39,808 nucleotides of DNA from Pseudomonadota bacterium (GTDB lineage Bacteria > Pseudomonadota > Gammaproteobacteria > Burkholderiales > SG8-39): the NCBI GenBank assembly GCA_026399375.1, contig JAPLRD010000086.1, positions 1 to 39,808 of the forward strand, in the 5' to 3' direction. Made by a program: the position numbers and the translations under genes. The stretch's first letter is position 1, and each line of letters opens with the position of its first letter. Of the stretch, positions 17,917 to 27,477 are shown in pieces. A model generated the notes under the pieces. That model was given only the letters and a program-made list of their open reading frames with translations, searched no databases and was not told where the DNA came from.

Positions 17917-18807
17917 TCAGGCCTGCAATGCCTGCCGCAACAATGCCCGCATGGCGTCGGCGCGTTTCTCGTCGTAACCGCCGCGCTCCAGCCCCAGTGG
18001 AATCGAGAGCAGCGCGAGTTCGCAATAAAGATGCAGCGCATCCGGGCCGGCGTGGGCGAGTTCGGCCAGGTGCTTTTCCACGGTGCCGATGTCGCCGCGC
18101 GAATAGGTGCCCGCCAATCCCTGCGCGAGCCCCGAGCGCTCGACCGAAGCGGTGGTGCCGCGAAGCAGGGGCAGCAGCGCGCGTATCGTGTCCTCGCGTC
18201 CGACGCCGAAGCTGGCCCACAGGTCGACGGCCTGTTTCAGCAATGCGATGACGAAGCCCCCGGCGCAGTGGGCGGCGACGTGATAGCGCGCGCGGCAACC
18301 CGGCGGCAGGTGCATGTTGCGGCAACCCAAAGCCGCCGCGAGCCGCTCCAGCCGCCGCAGCAACCCGCCTTCGGCCTCGATGGCGATGGTGCAACCGGGC
18401 AGGCCGGCGAGCGCCACCTCCGGATCGGCAAAAAGCTGCAAGGGATGAAAGCCGCCGGTCCAGGCGCCGGCGCGTGCGGCGGGCGCCAGCGCCGCCACCT
18501 CGGTCGCGGCGCTGCAATGGACCACGGCGGCGCCCTCGCGCCAAACGAGATTCGACGCGACCGCGGCGATCGCGTCGTCGGGGACGGTGATGAATACGAG
18601 GTCGGCGCCATCGACGACATCCTGCGCGTCCGCCGTCGCGCTGCAGCCGGCGATCCGTTGCGCCAGTTGCTGCGCCGAACCCAGGCTGCGGCTCGCCGCG
18701 GCGACGACGCTGTGACCGCTGCCTGAGAGCCCCCAGGCCAGCGCCTTGGCCACACGGCCCGAGCCGATGAAGCCGATGCGAAGTGAAGCGGGATTGTGCT
18801 CGTGCAT
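17917..18807 (-). CDS. Rossmann-like plus DUF2520 domain protein
   Basis: A 296-residue protein with an N-terminal NAD(P)-type Rossmann fold (LRIGFIGSGRVAKALAWGL at about 9-27) and a C-terminal helical DUF2520 domain (from about residue 130, containing HVAAHCAGGF and a HLPPGCRARYH segment). The architecture resembles ketopantoate reductase or 6-phosphogluconate dehydrogenase-like oxidoreductases, but the substrate is unknown. The ATG at 18807 has AAAGG about 8 bases upstream; a TTG six codons earlier overlaps the upstream gene region. It follows the EamA transporter gene by 21 bases, suggesting an operon with that transporter and cofD. Confidence 0.87.
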   Translation of the reverse strand: MHEHNPASLRIGFIGSGRVAKALAWGLSGSGHSVVAAASRSLGSAQQLAQRIAGCSATADAQDVVDGADLVFITVPDDAIAAVASNLVWREGAAVVHCSAATEVAALAPAARAGAWTGGFHPLQLFADPEVALAGLPGCTIAIEAEGGLLRRLERLAAALGCRNMHLPPGCRARYHVAAHCAGGFVIALLKQAVDLWASFGVGREDTIRALLPLLRGTTASVERSGLAQGLAGTYSRGDIGTVEKHLAELAHAGPDALHLYCELALLSIPLGLERGGYDEKRADAMRALLRQALQA

Positions 18808-18828
18808 GAATTTCGCCTTTCGCAAGTT

Positions 18829-19725
18829 TCAGTCAGCAGCGCGCCCGTTCATCTGAACCAGCACGACCCCCGCGAGGGCGGTCGCGCCGCCAAGGAGGGA
18901 AAGCTCGCCCGGAACTTCACCCAGCCACACCCAGGCAATCGGGAAGGTGAAAACCGGCACCAGGTACAAAGAACTCGACACCTGCGCCACCGGCATGCGC
19001 CCCAGTGCATAGGACCAGAGCGCGAAGGACAGCGCCCCGGGAAACAGCGCCAGGAACAGCAGCGCCCAATTCGCCGCGGCGGGCGCCGCCGCGATGCTCG
19101 CCGGCAATCCAGGCGCAAATACGCCGAGGCCCAGGGTCGCGGCGACGAAATAATAGGCTGTGACCGGAATTGCTGGCAGGCGCAGAAGCAAAGGCTTTTG
19201 CACCACGGCGCCCATGCTGAAAGCCAGCGACGCGAACAGCAGGTAGCCTGCGCCCGGTTCCAAGACGAAACCGGCCTGCCCCGCTTCGCCCGAGGCGATC
19301 AGCGCCGAACCGGCGAACCCCAAAATGATCCCGGCGACGGCGCGCAGGCCGAGGCGCTCGCGCAGGAATGCGAATCCGAGCAGCGCGGTAAAGATCGGGA
19401 CAGTATCGACCAGCACCGCCGCCGGGCCCGAGCTTACCGTGCGCATGCCGAAGTTGAATCCGACCTGGTAGAAGGTTCCGCACAACAAGCCGGTGAAAAC
19501 CAGGGCGGGCAGGTCGGCGCGGCGCGGCAGCGGCGCGCGCGCCAGCACGCAGTAGAGAAGCAACACGACCGTGGCGACGATATAGCGCGCAAGAGCCAAA
19601 TGCCCCGGAGCGTAGGCGGTGAGCGCGATGCGCGTTACCGGAAACGAACTCGCCCACACGAGCAGCGCGAGGCTTAGGGCCGCGAGCGAGCGAGCGTCGG
19701 GTCTGGACGCGCGCAACTCGGCCAC
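18829..19725 (-). CDS. EamA/DMT family transporter
   Basis: A 298-residue membrane protein with about ten hydrophobic segments in two EamA repeats (first ending near FLRERLG, second near WVWLGEVPG). The DMT superfamily exports or imports metabolites; the substrate here is unknown. It begins with a GTG that overlaps the cofD stop by one base (TAGTG), so it is translationally coupled to cofD. The DUF2520 gene follows 21 bases later. Confidence 0.9.
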   Translation of the reverse strand: MAELRASRPDARSLAALSLALLVWASSFPVTRIALTAYAPGHLALARYIVATVVLLLYCVLARAPLPRRADLPALVFTGLLCGTFYQVGFNFGMRTVSSGPAAVLVDTVPIFTALLGFAFLRERLGLRAVAGIILGFAGSALIASGEAGQAGFVLEPGAGYLLFASLAFSMGAVVQKPLLLRLPAIPVTAYYFVAATLGLGVFAPGLPASIAAAPAAANWALLFLALFPGALSFALWSYALGRMPVAQVSSSLYLVPVFTFPIAWVWLGEVPGELSLLGGATALAGVVLVQMNGRAAD

Positions 19726-20705
19726 TATTGGCCGCGTTCTGCGTCGCGCTCTGCGTCCTTTTTCTCGCGCAGCACCCGGGCGAAATCGAGGACCACCTGC
19801 GCCAGCGCCACCCGATCCTCGTCCGTGCGCATGATCGTCGGCGCAACCGCGACCTCGATGGCACAGGCGCGGATATCCTCGGCCGACGCCTCGTCCACGG
19901 TGTCGATGACGAAGCCGTCTATCAGCCGGTAGTACTCGAGCGCGGCCCGGCGCGCCGACGCTTCATGCCCCAGTTCCTGCATCATCTTGGCGGCGGCGCC
20001 TTTGAGCGCCTTGTTGCCGACGATGGGGCTCACCGCAATCACCGGCACGCGGCGCTCGCGCAGCAGCTCGCGCATTCCCTGCACCGCCAGGATGGGCTGT
20101 ATCGTGTGGTAGGGGTTGGCCGGACAGAGAACGATGGCCTCGAGGTCGGGCGCGTAGAGCGCTTCGAGCACCTCGTCCGGAATGCGCGCCACGTCGGCGC
20201 CGGCGTAGAGAAAGCCCTTTACCACGGGCTCGCATTCGAGCTCCGTGAGGTATTCGTGATAGCTCGCCTGGCCGTATTCGGTCACCACCACCGTGCGCAC
20301 GGGGTCGTTGCTCATGGGCAGTACACGCGACTCTATGCCGAGCGTCTTGCAGAAGCTGAGCGTGATCTGGCTGAGGGAGCGCTCTTCCCGCAGAGCCTCG
20401 CTGCGCAGGAGCGGCAGCGCAAACGAGCGGTCGCCGACCCGGACCCGGTGCTCGGAGCCCAGGCGGTGCAGCATTTCGTGCAGGGCGTAGGTCTCGCCCG
20501 CCGGCTCCCAGCCGGCCGCGGGACCCGCGACCCCGGAAAGCGTATACAGCATGGTGTCGATATCGGGCGAGAATGCGAGACCGAAGACCTCGTGGTCATC
20601 GCCGGTATTGACGATGACGGTGAAATCGCCGCCGCGCAGGCGCCGGAAGCCGTCGGCAAGCTTGGCGCCGCCGACCTGACCAGACAATGCAACGACCGTT
20701 CCCAT
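19725..20705 (-). CDS. cofD: 2-phospho-L-lactate transferase family protein CofD (coenzyme F420 biosynthesis)
   Basis: CofD joins a GMP- or GDP-activated three-carbon acid to the deazaflavin Fo, making the first phosphodiester form of coenzyme F420. The 326-residue protein matches the family along its length: LSGQVGGAKLADGF (7-20), IVNTGDDHEVFGLAFSPDID (31-50), WEPAGETYALHEML, MSNDPVRTVV, PANPYHTIQPIL and VSPIVGNKALKGAAAKMM. The usual SGGVGG loop reads SGQVGG. It starts at 20705 with GGAGG close upstream. Neither the Fo synthase genes nor cofC or cofE are in the window. The more distant YvcK family shares the fold, but the NTGDD and SPIVG motifs favour CofD. Confidence 0.92.
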   Translation of the reverse strand: MGTVVALSGQVGGAKLADGFRRLRGGDFTVIVNTGDDHEVFGLAFSPDIDTMLYTLSGVAGPAAGWEPAGETYALHEMLHRLGSEHRVRVGDRSFALPLLRSEALREERSLSQITLSFCKTLGIESRVLPMSNDPVRTVVVTEYGQASYHEYLTELECEPVVKGFLYAGADVARIPDEVLEALYAPDLEAIVLCPANPYHTIQPILAVQGMRELLRERRVPVIAVSPIVGNKALKGAAAKMMQELGHEASARRAALEYYRLIDGFVIDTVDEASAEDIRACAIEVAVAPTIMRTDEDRVALAQVVLDFARVLREKKDAERDAERGQ

Positions 20706-20766
20706 CGTTCCTCCGGAGACTGATCCGCGAATTGTAGCCGAGTCGGGGCCTTACGGTCCGCCGGCC

Positions 20767-23700
20767 TCACCTCATGTCCGCAGCCGAGAGCGCGCCCGCC
20801 TCCGGGTCGATCAAACAACGGCGTCAGGACGGTGGCGATGATGAGCCCGCCCATGATCGCAATCGCCATCGGACCGAAGAAAACGCTGCGGGTGAGCGGA
20901 ATCATGGCGAGTATCGCGGCGGCGGCGGTGAGCACGATGGGACGAAAGCGCCGCACGGTGGAGTCGACGATCGCCTTCCAGCGCGGATGGCCGGCGCGGA
21001 TGTCCTGCTCGATCTGGTCGATCAGGATGATGGAGTTGCGCATGATCATGCCCGAGAGCGCGATGGTGCCCAGCATCGCGACGAAACCGAAGGGCTGGTT
21101 GAACGCCAGCAGAAATACCGTCACCCCTATCATCCCCAGCGGGGCGGTGAGCAGCACCAGGATCACGAGCTGGAAGCTTTGCAGTTGGATCATCAGCACC
21201 GTCAGCACGGTGAGGATGAACAAAGGCACGCCGGCGGCGATCGATTGCTGTCCTTTCGCGCTCTCCTCTACGGCGCCGCCTACGTCGATGCGGAATCCCT
21301 GCGGCAGTTGCGCGCGCAGCGCGTCGAGCCGGGGATTGATCTGCGCCGTCAGCACCGGCGCCTGCATGTCGCCATTCACGTCTGCGCGCACCGTGATCGT
21401 GGGCAGGCGGTCGCGGCGCCAGATGATGCCTTCCTCGAAGTCGTAACCGACGCTGGCGATCTGGTTGAGCGGCACGCTTTTTCCCGCGCGCGTGGGCACC
21501 GAAAGGCTGGGCACCAGCCCCATGCGCAGGCGCTCTTCGTCCGAACCGCGCAGCAGCACCTCGACCAGTTTGTCGCGCTCGCGATAATAGGTCACCGACA
21601 GGCCGTTGAGGGAGGTGCTGAGGAAGGCGGACAAGTCCTGGGAGGAGACGCCCAGCACCCGCGCTTTGGCCTGATCGATGTCCAGCTTGATCACCTTGGA
21701 GCGTTCGTTCCAGTCGAACTGCACGTTGGCGGCGTTGGGATTCTCGCGCATGACCGCGGCGACCTGCTCCGCAATCGCCCGCAGTTTGCCGACGTCCTCG
21801 CCGGTGACGCGAAACTGGATCGGGAAGCCCACGGGCGGGCCGTTTTCCAGGCGCAGGACGCGGCCGCGCAGGAGCGTGAACTGGTCCGAGTCGAACAGGG
21901 CGATGAGCCTGCCGCGGAGCTGTTCGCGCGCCTGGATGCTCTTGGTGGTGACCACGAACTGGGCGAAGCTGGGCGCCGGCAGCTGCTGGTCCAGCGGCAG
22001 GTAAAAGCGCGGCGAACCGGAACCGACGTAACTGACGTAGTTTTCGACCGACTCCGTCGCCTTCGCCAGGATCGCCTCCACCCGCTTTACTTCGCGCTCG
22101 GTGGCCGCGAAGGAAGCGCCTTCCGGCAGCTTCAGGTCGATCAACAACTCCAGCCGGGTCGAGGCCGGAAAAAATTGCTGCTGCACGAAGCGAAAACCGA
22201 AGATCGACAGCGCAAACGCGGCGACCGTCACCACGATCACGGTCTTGCGCCAGGCCACGCACCACTCGACGACGCTGCGAAAACGGGCGTAGAAACCGCG
22301 GCCCAGATTCCGGACGAAATGCAATCTCGCGAACAAGCGGCCGAAGCGGCCGCCGGCGCCGGTTTGTTCATGTTCACTCTCCTGTTTGGGCAGCAGGTGA
22401 TAGCCAAGATAGGGGATGACGATCACCGCCGCCACCCAGGAAACGAGCAGCGCGATGGTCACCACCTGAAAAATGGAACGGGTGTATTCGCCTGTTCCCG
22501 ATTGCGCCGTGGCGATCGGAAGAAAGCCCGCCGCCGTGACCAGCGTGCCGCTCAGCATCGGGAGTGCCGTGCTGGTATAGGCGAAACTGGCCGCGCGACC
22601 GCGCTCCATGCCCTGCTCCATTTTCACCGCCATCATCTCGACCGCGATGATGGCGTCATCGACCAGCAGCCCCAGGGCCAGGATGAGCGAGCCGAGCGAA
22701 ATCTTGTGCAACCCGACGTTGAACAGATGCATGCAGAGGAAGGTCACCGCCAGCACCAGCGGAATCGACAGGGCCACCACCGTGCCGGTGCGAAATCCGA
22801 GGCTGAAGAAGCTCACCACCAGCACGATGATCACCGCCTCCGCCACCGAGCGCACGAATTCCCTTACCGAATTGCGCACCGCACGCGGCTGGTCGTTTGC
22901 GCGGGCCAGATCCAGGCCTGCGGGAAGTTCGGCCTGGATGCGGTGCACCGCCTCGTCGAGGCTCGCTCCCAGCTGCAGAATATCGCCGCCCTTTCGCATC
23001 GACACGCCTATGCCCAGGCCCTCCTGCCCCATGAAGCGCAGCTTGGGCTGGGGCGGATCGACGTAGCCGCGGAACACCCGGGCGAGATCGCCCAGGCGAA
23101 AACTGCGGCCGTTGACGCGTATGGACAGGTCGCGCACCTGGTCGACCGACTCGTAGTCGCCCGATACGCGCAGATAGACCCTGTCGGTGGCGGTGTCGAA
23201 GGCGCCGGCGGGCAGCATTGCGTTCTGCTGCTGCAGCAATGCGACCAGGGTCTGCGCGTCCACCCCCAGCGTGGCGAGCTTGTTGTTGGGAATTTCGATG
23301 TAGATCTTTTCGTCCTGCTCGCCGATCAAGTCCACCTTGGCCACGTCGGGCAGGCGCAGCAGTTCGCGCCGGATGCGATCGGCGTACTCCTTGGTCTCGG
23401 CATAGGAAAAACCCTCGCCGCTGAGCGCGAAGATGTTGCCGAAGGTGTCGCCGAACTCGTCGTTGAAGAACGGCCCGTTCGCGCCCGCCGGCAGATTCTG
23501 GCGGATATCGGACATCTTCTTGCGCACCTGGTAGAAATGCTCGGGCACCTCCGCCGCCGGCATCGAATCCTTGGCGATGACGAACACCTGCGATTCGCCC
23601 GGGCGGGAGTAGCTGCGCAGAAAATCGACGCTGGGCAGCTCCTGCAGTTTTTTTTCGATGCGCTCGGTGACCTGCTGCTCCACTTCGCGCGCGGTGGCGC

Positions 23701-23866
23701 CCGGCCAGAGTGTTCGCACCACCATGACCTTGAACGTGAACGGCGGGTCCTCGGACTGCCCCAGCTTGCCGTAGGAAAAGATGCCGAGCACACCCAGGGC
23801 GACGATCAGATAGAAGACGAATGCCTGGTGTTCCAGCGCCCATTCCGAAAGATTGAAACGATGCAT
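20767..23866 (-). CDS. RND efflux permease (HAE1/AcrB type), C-terminal end disrupted
   Basis: An inner-membrane proton-driven pump that works with a periplasmic adaptor and an outer-membrane channel. The protein reads MHRFNLSEWALEHQAFVFYL at the N-terminus. It has the TM4 proton-relay aspartates Asp403-Asp404 (GLLVDDAIIAVEMM) and two large periplasmic porter domains. The last helix reads MGGLIIATVLTPLF and then departs from the family's LLFLPALY ending. The open frame instead runs on as DRPGGGRALGCGHEV and would continue to 20333, inside cofD. One frame over, an IDPEAGA tail ends at a TGA at 20767-20769. A small deletion near 20810 that removed the LPALYxAWFR segment would explain this. About 12 residues are affected, so partial function is possible. 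It follows the adaptor gene by 8 bases. Confidence 0.88.
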
Positions 23867-23874
23867 CGGCGGCC

Positions 23875-25023
23875 TTATTTTGGCGCGACGACTGTTGGCG
23901 CGGCGGGTGCGGGTACAGCGGCAGACGATGCGGCCTGTGCCGGAACCGCCTGCTGCTCCTGCAGTGGACGCACCGCCTGTCCGGCGATCAGTTTGTGCAC
24001 GCCCGCAGTCACCACGCGCTCGCCCTCGGCGAGACCGCTGGCAATCACCACGCCGTCTTCCCGATACTGTCCGATCCCCACCGGCCTCAGCTGCAGGCGG
24101 CCGTCGGGGCCCAGTACCCACACGGCCGCCTGCTCCCCTTTCTGATAAAGGGCGGTCATGGGCAGCAGGGTTGCCCTCTGCGCGATCGCGTCCGGCGCAT
24201 GGGGCAATACCACGTTGGCGGTCATGCCCAGTCGCAAAGCGGCATCGGCATCCACGACCGAAACGCGCACGGCAAAGGTGCGGGTCGCCGGGTCGGCGGC
24301 GGGCGCGATCTCTCGCACCCGGCCCTTGTAGACTTTTTGCGGCAGCGCCCAGGCACGCACCGCGAGTGGTCCGGCGCTGCGCAGTTGCTCCACGTTCTGC
24401 TCGGAAACGTTGATCTCGATCTCCTTTTCCTCCAGGCGGGCGATGCGCATCACCGGCTGCCCGGCGGCGACTACCTGGCCCGCCTCCGCTTCGACCGCCA
24501 GCACCACGCCCGCGGTGTCGGCGTGAAGGGCGGAGTAGGAGGCCTGGTTGGCGCTGCTCTGGTACTGCGCCTGCAACGCGTCCAGTCGTGCCGCCGCCGT
24601 CTTGTGCACGCTCTCGCGGCGATCGAGATCGGCCTGGCTGATGAACTTTTTCTGGTACAGATCCTGATAGCGGGCGAGCTCGGCCTTCGCCAGGTCGCGT
24701 TCGGTGCGGGCGCTCGCAAGCTGGGCTTTTGCGCTTTCTTCAGCCAGGGCCAGGTCCTTGGGATCGAGTCGCGCCAGCAATTGCCCGGACTTGACCACGG
24801 CGCCGACATCGGCGTGGCGCGACAAAATCTTGCCCGGCACGCGAAACGCCACGCGCGTCTCGTAGCGCGCGCGCACCTCGCCCGAGTAGCCGCTGAGCTC
24901 GGGCTGCGCGCCCAGGACGATGGTCTGCACGCGCACCGGGCGCACCTCCACCACTTTCGGTTCCTGTTTGGCACACGCCGCGGCAAGCAGCGCGATTGCC
25001 ACCAGCGAAAATCTGAATTTCAT
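23875..25023 (-). CDS. RND efflux periplasmic adaptor lipoprotein
   Basis: A membrane-fusion subunit of 382 residues that bridges the RND pump and an outer-membrane channel. It has a lipoprotein signal with lipobox LAAAC (Cys17). A lipoyl-like half follows (RVPGKILSRHADVGAVVKSG), then a helical hairpin of about residues 90-160, and the second lipoyl half (ADTAGVVLAVEAEAGQVV). The C-terminal beta-barrel and membrane-proximal domains contain the RLGMTANVVLP segment. The C-terminal tail is rich in Ala and Pro. The ATG overlaps the tetR stop as ATGA and has AGG 7 bases upstream. No TolC-type gene is nearby. Confidence 0.93.
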   Translation of the reverse strand: MKFRFSLVAIALLAAACAKQEPKVVEVRPVRVQTIVLGAQPELSGYSGEVRARYETRVAFRVPGKILSRHADVGAVVKSGQLLARLDPKDLALAEESAKAQLASARTERDLAKAELARYQDLYQKKFISQADLDRRESVHKTAAARLDALQAQYQSSANQASYSALHADTAGVVLAVEAEAGQVVAAGQPVMRIARLEEKEIEINVSEQNVEQLRSAGPLAVRAWALPQKVYKGRVREIAPAADPATRTFAVRVSVVDADAALRLGMTANVVLPHAPDAIAQRATLLPMTALYQKGEQAAVWVLGPDGRLQLRPVGIGQYREDGVVIASGLAEGERVVTAGVHKLIAGQAVRPLQEQQAVPAQAASSAAVPAPAAPTVVAPK

Positions 25024-25694
25024 GGTTTCACCTTTACGCTTCCCGGGCGGCCGCCCATGACGCCGCGCCAGAGCGCGATCAGCGCGGTTTCGAGCTCCGC
25101 GTCGAAATCCATGCGGAACACGTCCAGCGACCGTTGTTTGAGCATGCGCTCGCGGTGCGGCGTAGGCTCGGTCAGCCGCCACAGCCCCAGCGTGAGCGCG
25201 TACGAGAGGATCAGCAGCTTCGCCCCGCCGCCGCGCTTGAGTTCGGGAAATATGCCTTCGAGCCGGGTGCCGCTCTGATCCAGGCGCTGCGCGATGGCGG
25301 ATCTGAACGCGACCAGGGTATCGAAATCGACCTTGTGCTCGAACTCGAAACAGCGGCTGGCAAGCATGGGGTAGGAGGGATGGCGCTCGAAACAGCCAAG
25401 CCAGGTGCGGGCGATCTGGCGCAGGCCGGTCTTGCCGCCGAAGCGTGCGGTCAGGGCGTCCAGGTTGTCGAAGAACTCGAGCGAGCGCCGTTCGTGCAGC
25501 GCCAGGTAGATCTCTTCCTTGGTCTTGAAATACAGATAGACCGTGCCCTTGGCAAGGCGCGCGCGTTTCGCCACTTCGTCGACGGAGGCGAGTTCGCCCT
25601 GGCGTTCGAGCAGCAGCGCCTGCGCCGCCTCGAGTATGGCGTCGCGGCGGACGAGCTTGTCTTCCTCTAGGATGGCGCGTTGCTTGATCACCAT
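25020..25694 (-). CDS. TetR family repressor of the RND efflux operon
   Basis: A 224-residue regulator. Its N-terminal helix-turn-helix covers about residues 36-57 (ASVDEVAKRARLAKGTVYLYF, with KTKEEIYLAL following), typical for TetR proteins. The C-terminal ligand-binding domain is divergent. It is the first gene of a minus-strand operon with the adaptor (4-base overlap) and the RND pump. It almost certainly represses this operon through the two palindromes at 25704-25716 and 25736-25748. The effector is unknown. Confidence 0.93.
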   Translation of the reverse strand: MVIKQRAILEEDKLVRRDAILEAAQALLLERQGELASVDEVAKRARLAKGTVYLYFKTKEEIYLALHERRSLEFFDNLDALTARFGGKTGLRQIARTWLGCFERHPSYPMLASRCFEFEHKVDFDTLVAFRSAIAQRLDQSGTRLEGIFPELKRGGGAKLLILSYALTLGLWRLTEPTPHRERMLKQRSLDVFRMDFDAELETALIALWRGVMGGRPGSVKVKP

Positions 25695-25703
25695 GCGCGC
25701 AAA

Positions 25704-25756
25704 TGACCCGCAGTCAGGAAACGGCGAATCGTAATTGACCGATGGTCAGCTGTCAA
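25704..25756 (-). promoter_or_regulatory. tetR-RND operon promoter with two operator palindromes
   Basis: On the minus strand a perfect -35 TTGACA (25751-25756) and a -10 TACGAT (25728-25733) are spaced 17 bases apart. Two 13-bp palindromes of the form TGACC-N3-RGTCA lie at 25736-25748, inside the -35/-10 spacer, and at 25704-25716, just after the expected start of transcription. Their centres are 32 bp apart, about three helical turns. The layout is that of a TetR-type autoregulated promoter. Confidence 0.72.
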
Positions 25757-25841
25757 ATCGCAATAGTCCGCGCCGGAGTCCCGACGCCCGGCATGGGTAA
25801 TCGCAGCGCGATGTCGGGGCAAGGGCCGCGGGTCGATCCGC

Positions 25842-25847
25842 TATAAT
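25842..25847 (+). promoter_or_regulatory. -10 element of the peptide transporter operon
   Basis: A perfect TATAAT 34 bases upstream of the ATG at 25882. No convincing -35 stands 16-18 bases upstream, so an activator may be needed. Confidence 0.5.
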
Positions 25848-25881
25848 CCCCGTCCCGCATGCTCCCATGGAGGCAACAGCA

Positions 25882-27453
25882 ATGAATACGCTCAAAGCGC
25901 TGCGCCGCACGCTCTTCGCCCTGCTCGTCGCTACAGCGATCGGCGCCGGCGCCCAGGAACTGAAGATCGGCATGGGCGCGGACGTGACCTCGATGGACCC
26001 GCATTTCGTCAACCTGTTTCCCAACAACAACATCGCCCTGCATGTATTCGATTCGCTGGTCCTGCTCGACGCGGACTCGCGCCTCATTCCCGGACTCGCC
26101 CTTTCCTGGAAAGCGCTGGACGACACCACCTGGGAATTCAAGCTGCGCCGCGGCGTGAAATTCCACGACGGCTCGGACTTCACGGCCGAGGACGTGGCCT
26201 ATTCGATCGACCGCGTCGCCGAAGTAAAGAACAGTCCCGGACCGTTCACCGTTTATACCAAGGCCATCGTGTCCAAGCAGATCGTCGACCCTTACACCAT
26301 ACGCTTCAAGACCGCAGCGCCCTATCCCCTGATCCCGAACGACATGTCCACGATCTATATCGTGTCGAAAAAGGCGGCGACCGGCCTGTCAACCGAGGAC
26401 TTCAACGCCGGCAAAGGCATGGTCGGCACCGGGCCGTTCAAGTTCGTCAGCTTCAAGCGCGGCGACCGCGTCGACCTCGCGCGCAACGACGCCTACTGGG
26501 GCGGCAAGCCGGCCTGGGAAAAGGTGTCGGTGCGCATCCTCGCCAACGACCCGACGCGCATTGCGGCCCTGCTCTCCGGCGACGTGCAGGCGATCGAGAA
26601 CGTGCCCACGCCAGACCTGGCCAAGATCCGCGCGAACAAGGATCTGCAGATGTCGGAGAAGGTCTCGCATCGCATCATTTTCTTTCACGTCGACCAGACG
26701 CGGGACCAGACACCGTTCGTTACGGACAAGGCCGGCAAGCCCCTCGCCAAGAACCCGCTCAAGGACCTGCGCGTGCGCGAGGCCATTTCCAAGGCGATCA
26801 ACCGCCAGGCGATCAAGGATCGCGTGATGGAAGGGCTGTCCGTCCCGACCAAGAACCTGGTTCCGAACCCGATGTTCGGGCACGTTCCCGACCTCAAGCC
26901 CGATGCCTTCGATCTGGAGGGGGCGAAGAAACTCCTGGCCGAGGCCGGCTATCCGGAAGGTTTCGCCATGACCATCCACGGCCCGAACAATCGTTATGTC
27001 AACGACGATCAGATTCTCCAGGCAGTGGCGCAGATGCTGACGCGCGCCGGCATCCAGACCAAGGTGGAAGCGATGCCGATGAACGTGTATCTGGGGCGCG
27101 CATCCAAACTCGAATTCAGTTTCGCCATGCTCGGCTGGGGCGCCTCGACCGGCGAAGCCTCGTCACCCCTGCGCTCGCACCTGGTTACGTTCAGCCCGGC
27201 CAAGGGCATGGGCACCTTCGCCTGGGGCCGTTACTCCAACCCCAAGGTGGACCAACTGCTGGAACAGGCGCTCGCGACCGTGGACGACGCCAAGCGCGAG
27301 AAACTGCTGCAGGACGGGATACGCGTCGCCATGAACGAACAGGGCATCATCGCCATCCATCATCAGATCAGCACCTGGGCGACGCGCAAGGGGGTGAGCT
27401 ACACCCCGCGCACGGACGAGTACACCCTGGCGCATCAGTTCCGGCCACAATAG
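25882..27453 (+). CDS. ABC transporter family 5 peptide-binding protein
   Basis: A periplasmic receptor of 523 residues in the DppA/OppA/NikA family. It has a Sec signal peptide (MNTLKALRRTLFALLVATAI, cleaved near GAGA-QE) and the family blocks WEFKLRRGVKFHDGSDFTAEDV and GTGPFKFVSFKRGD. Further ones are LVDQ-like substrate-cleft regions and AHQFRP at the C-terminus. The start at 25882 is backed by GGAGG 8 bases upstream; an ATG five codons earlier lies on top of that site. It heads a plus-strand operon with a second receptor, two permeases and two ATPases. The ligand is probably a peptide or peptide-like compound. Confidence 0.93.
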   Translation: MNTLKALRRTLFALLVATAIGAGAQELKIGMGADVTSMDPHFVNLFPNNNIALHVFDSLVLLDADSRLIPGLALSWKALDDTTWEFKLRRGVKFHDGSDFTAEDVAYSIDRVAEVKNSPGPFTVYTKAIVSKQIVDPYTIRFKTAAPYPLIPNDMSTIYIVSKKAATGLSTEDFNAGKGMVGTGPFKFVSFKRGDRVDLARNDAYWGGKPAWEKVSVRILANDPTRIAALLSGDVQAIENVPTPDLAKIRANKDLQMSEKVSHRIIFFHVDQTRDQTPFVTDKAGKPLAKNPLKDLRVREAISKAINRQAIKDRVMEGLSVPTKNLVPNPMFGHVPDLKPDAFDLEGAKKLLAEAGYPEGFAMTIHGPNNRYVNDDQILQAVAQMLTRAGIQTKVEAMPMNVYLGRASKLEFSFAMLGWGASTGEASSPLRSHLVTFSPAKGMGTFAWGRYSNPKVDQLLEQALATVDDAKREKLLQDGIRVAMNEQGIIAIHHQISTWATRKGVSYTPRTDEYTLAHQFRPQ

Positions 27454-27477
27454 CGTGGTCATGCCGCGCCCTGCGAA

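Noticed and set aside
20774-24145. A very long plus-strand open frame (over 1,100 codons) opposite the RND permease
   Set aside because: It mirrors the codon pattern of a clearly homologous RND gene in GC-rich DNA, has low-complexity Arg/His/Gln composition and no recognisable domain.
25735-25756. A longer TTGAC...GTCAA inverted repeat as a separate operator
   Set aside because: The outer GTCAA is explained by the -35 hexamer on the minus strand; the 13-bp palindrome inside is the better operator candidate.
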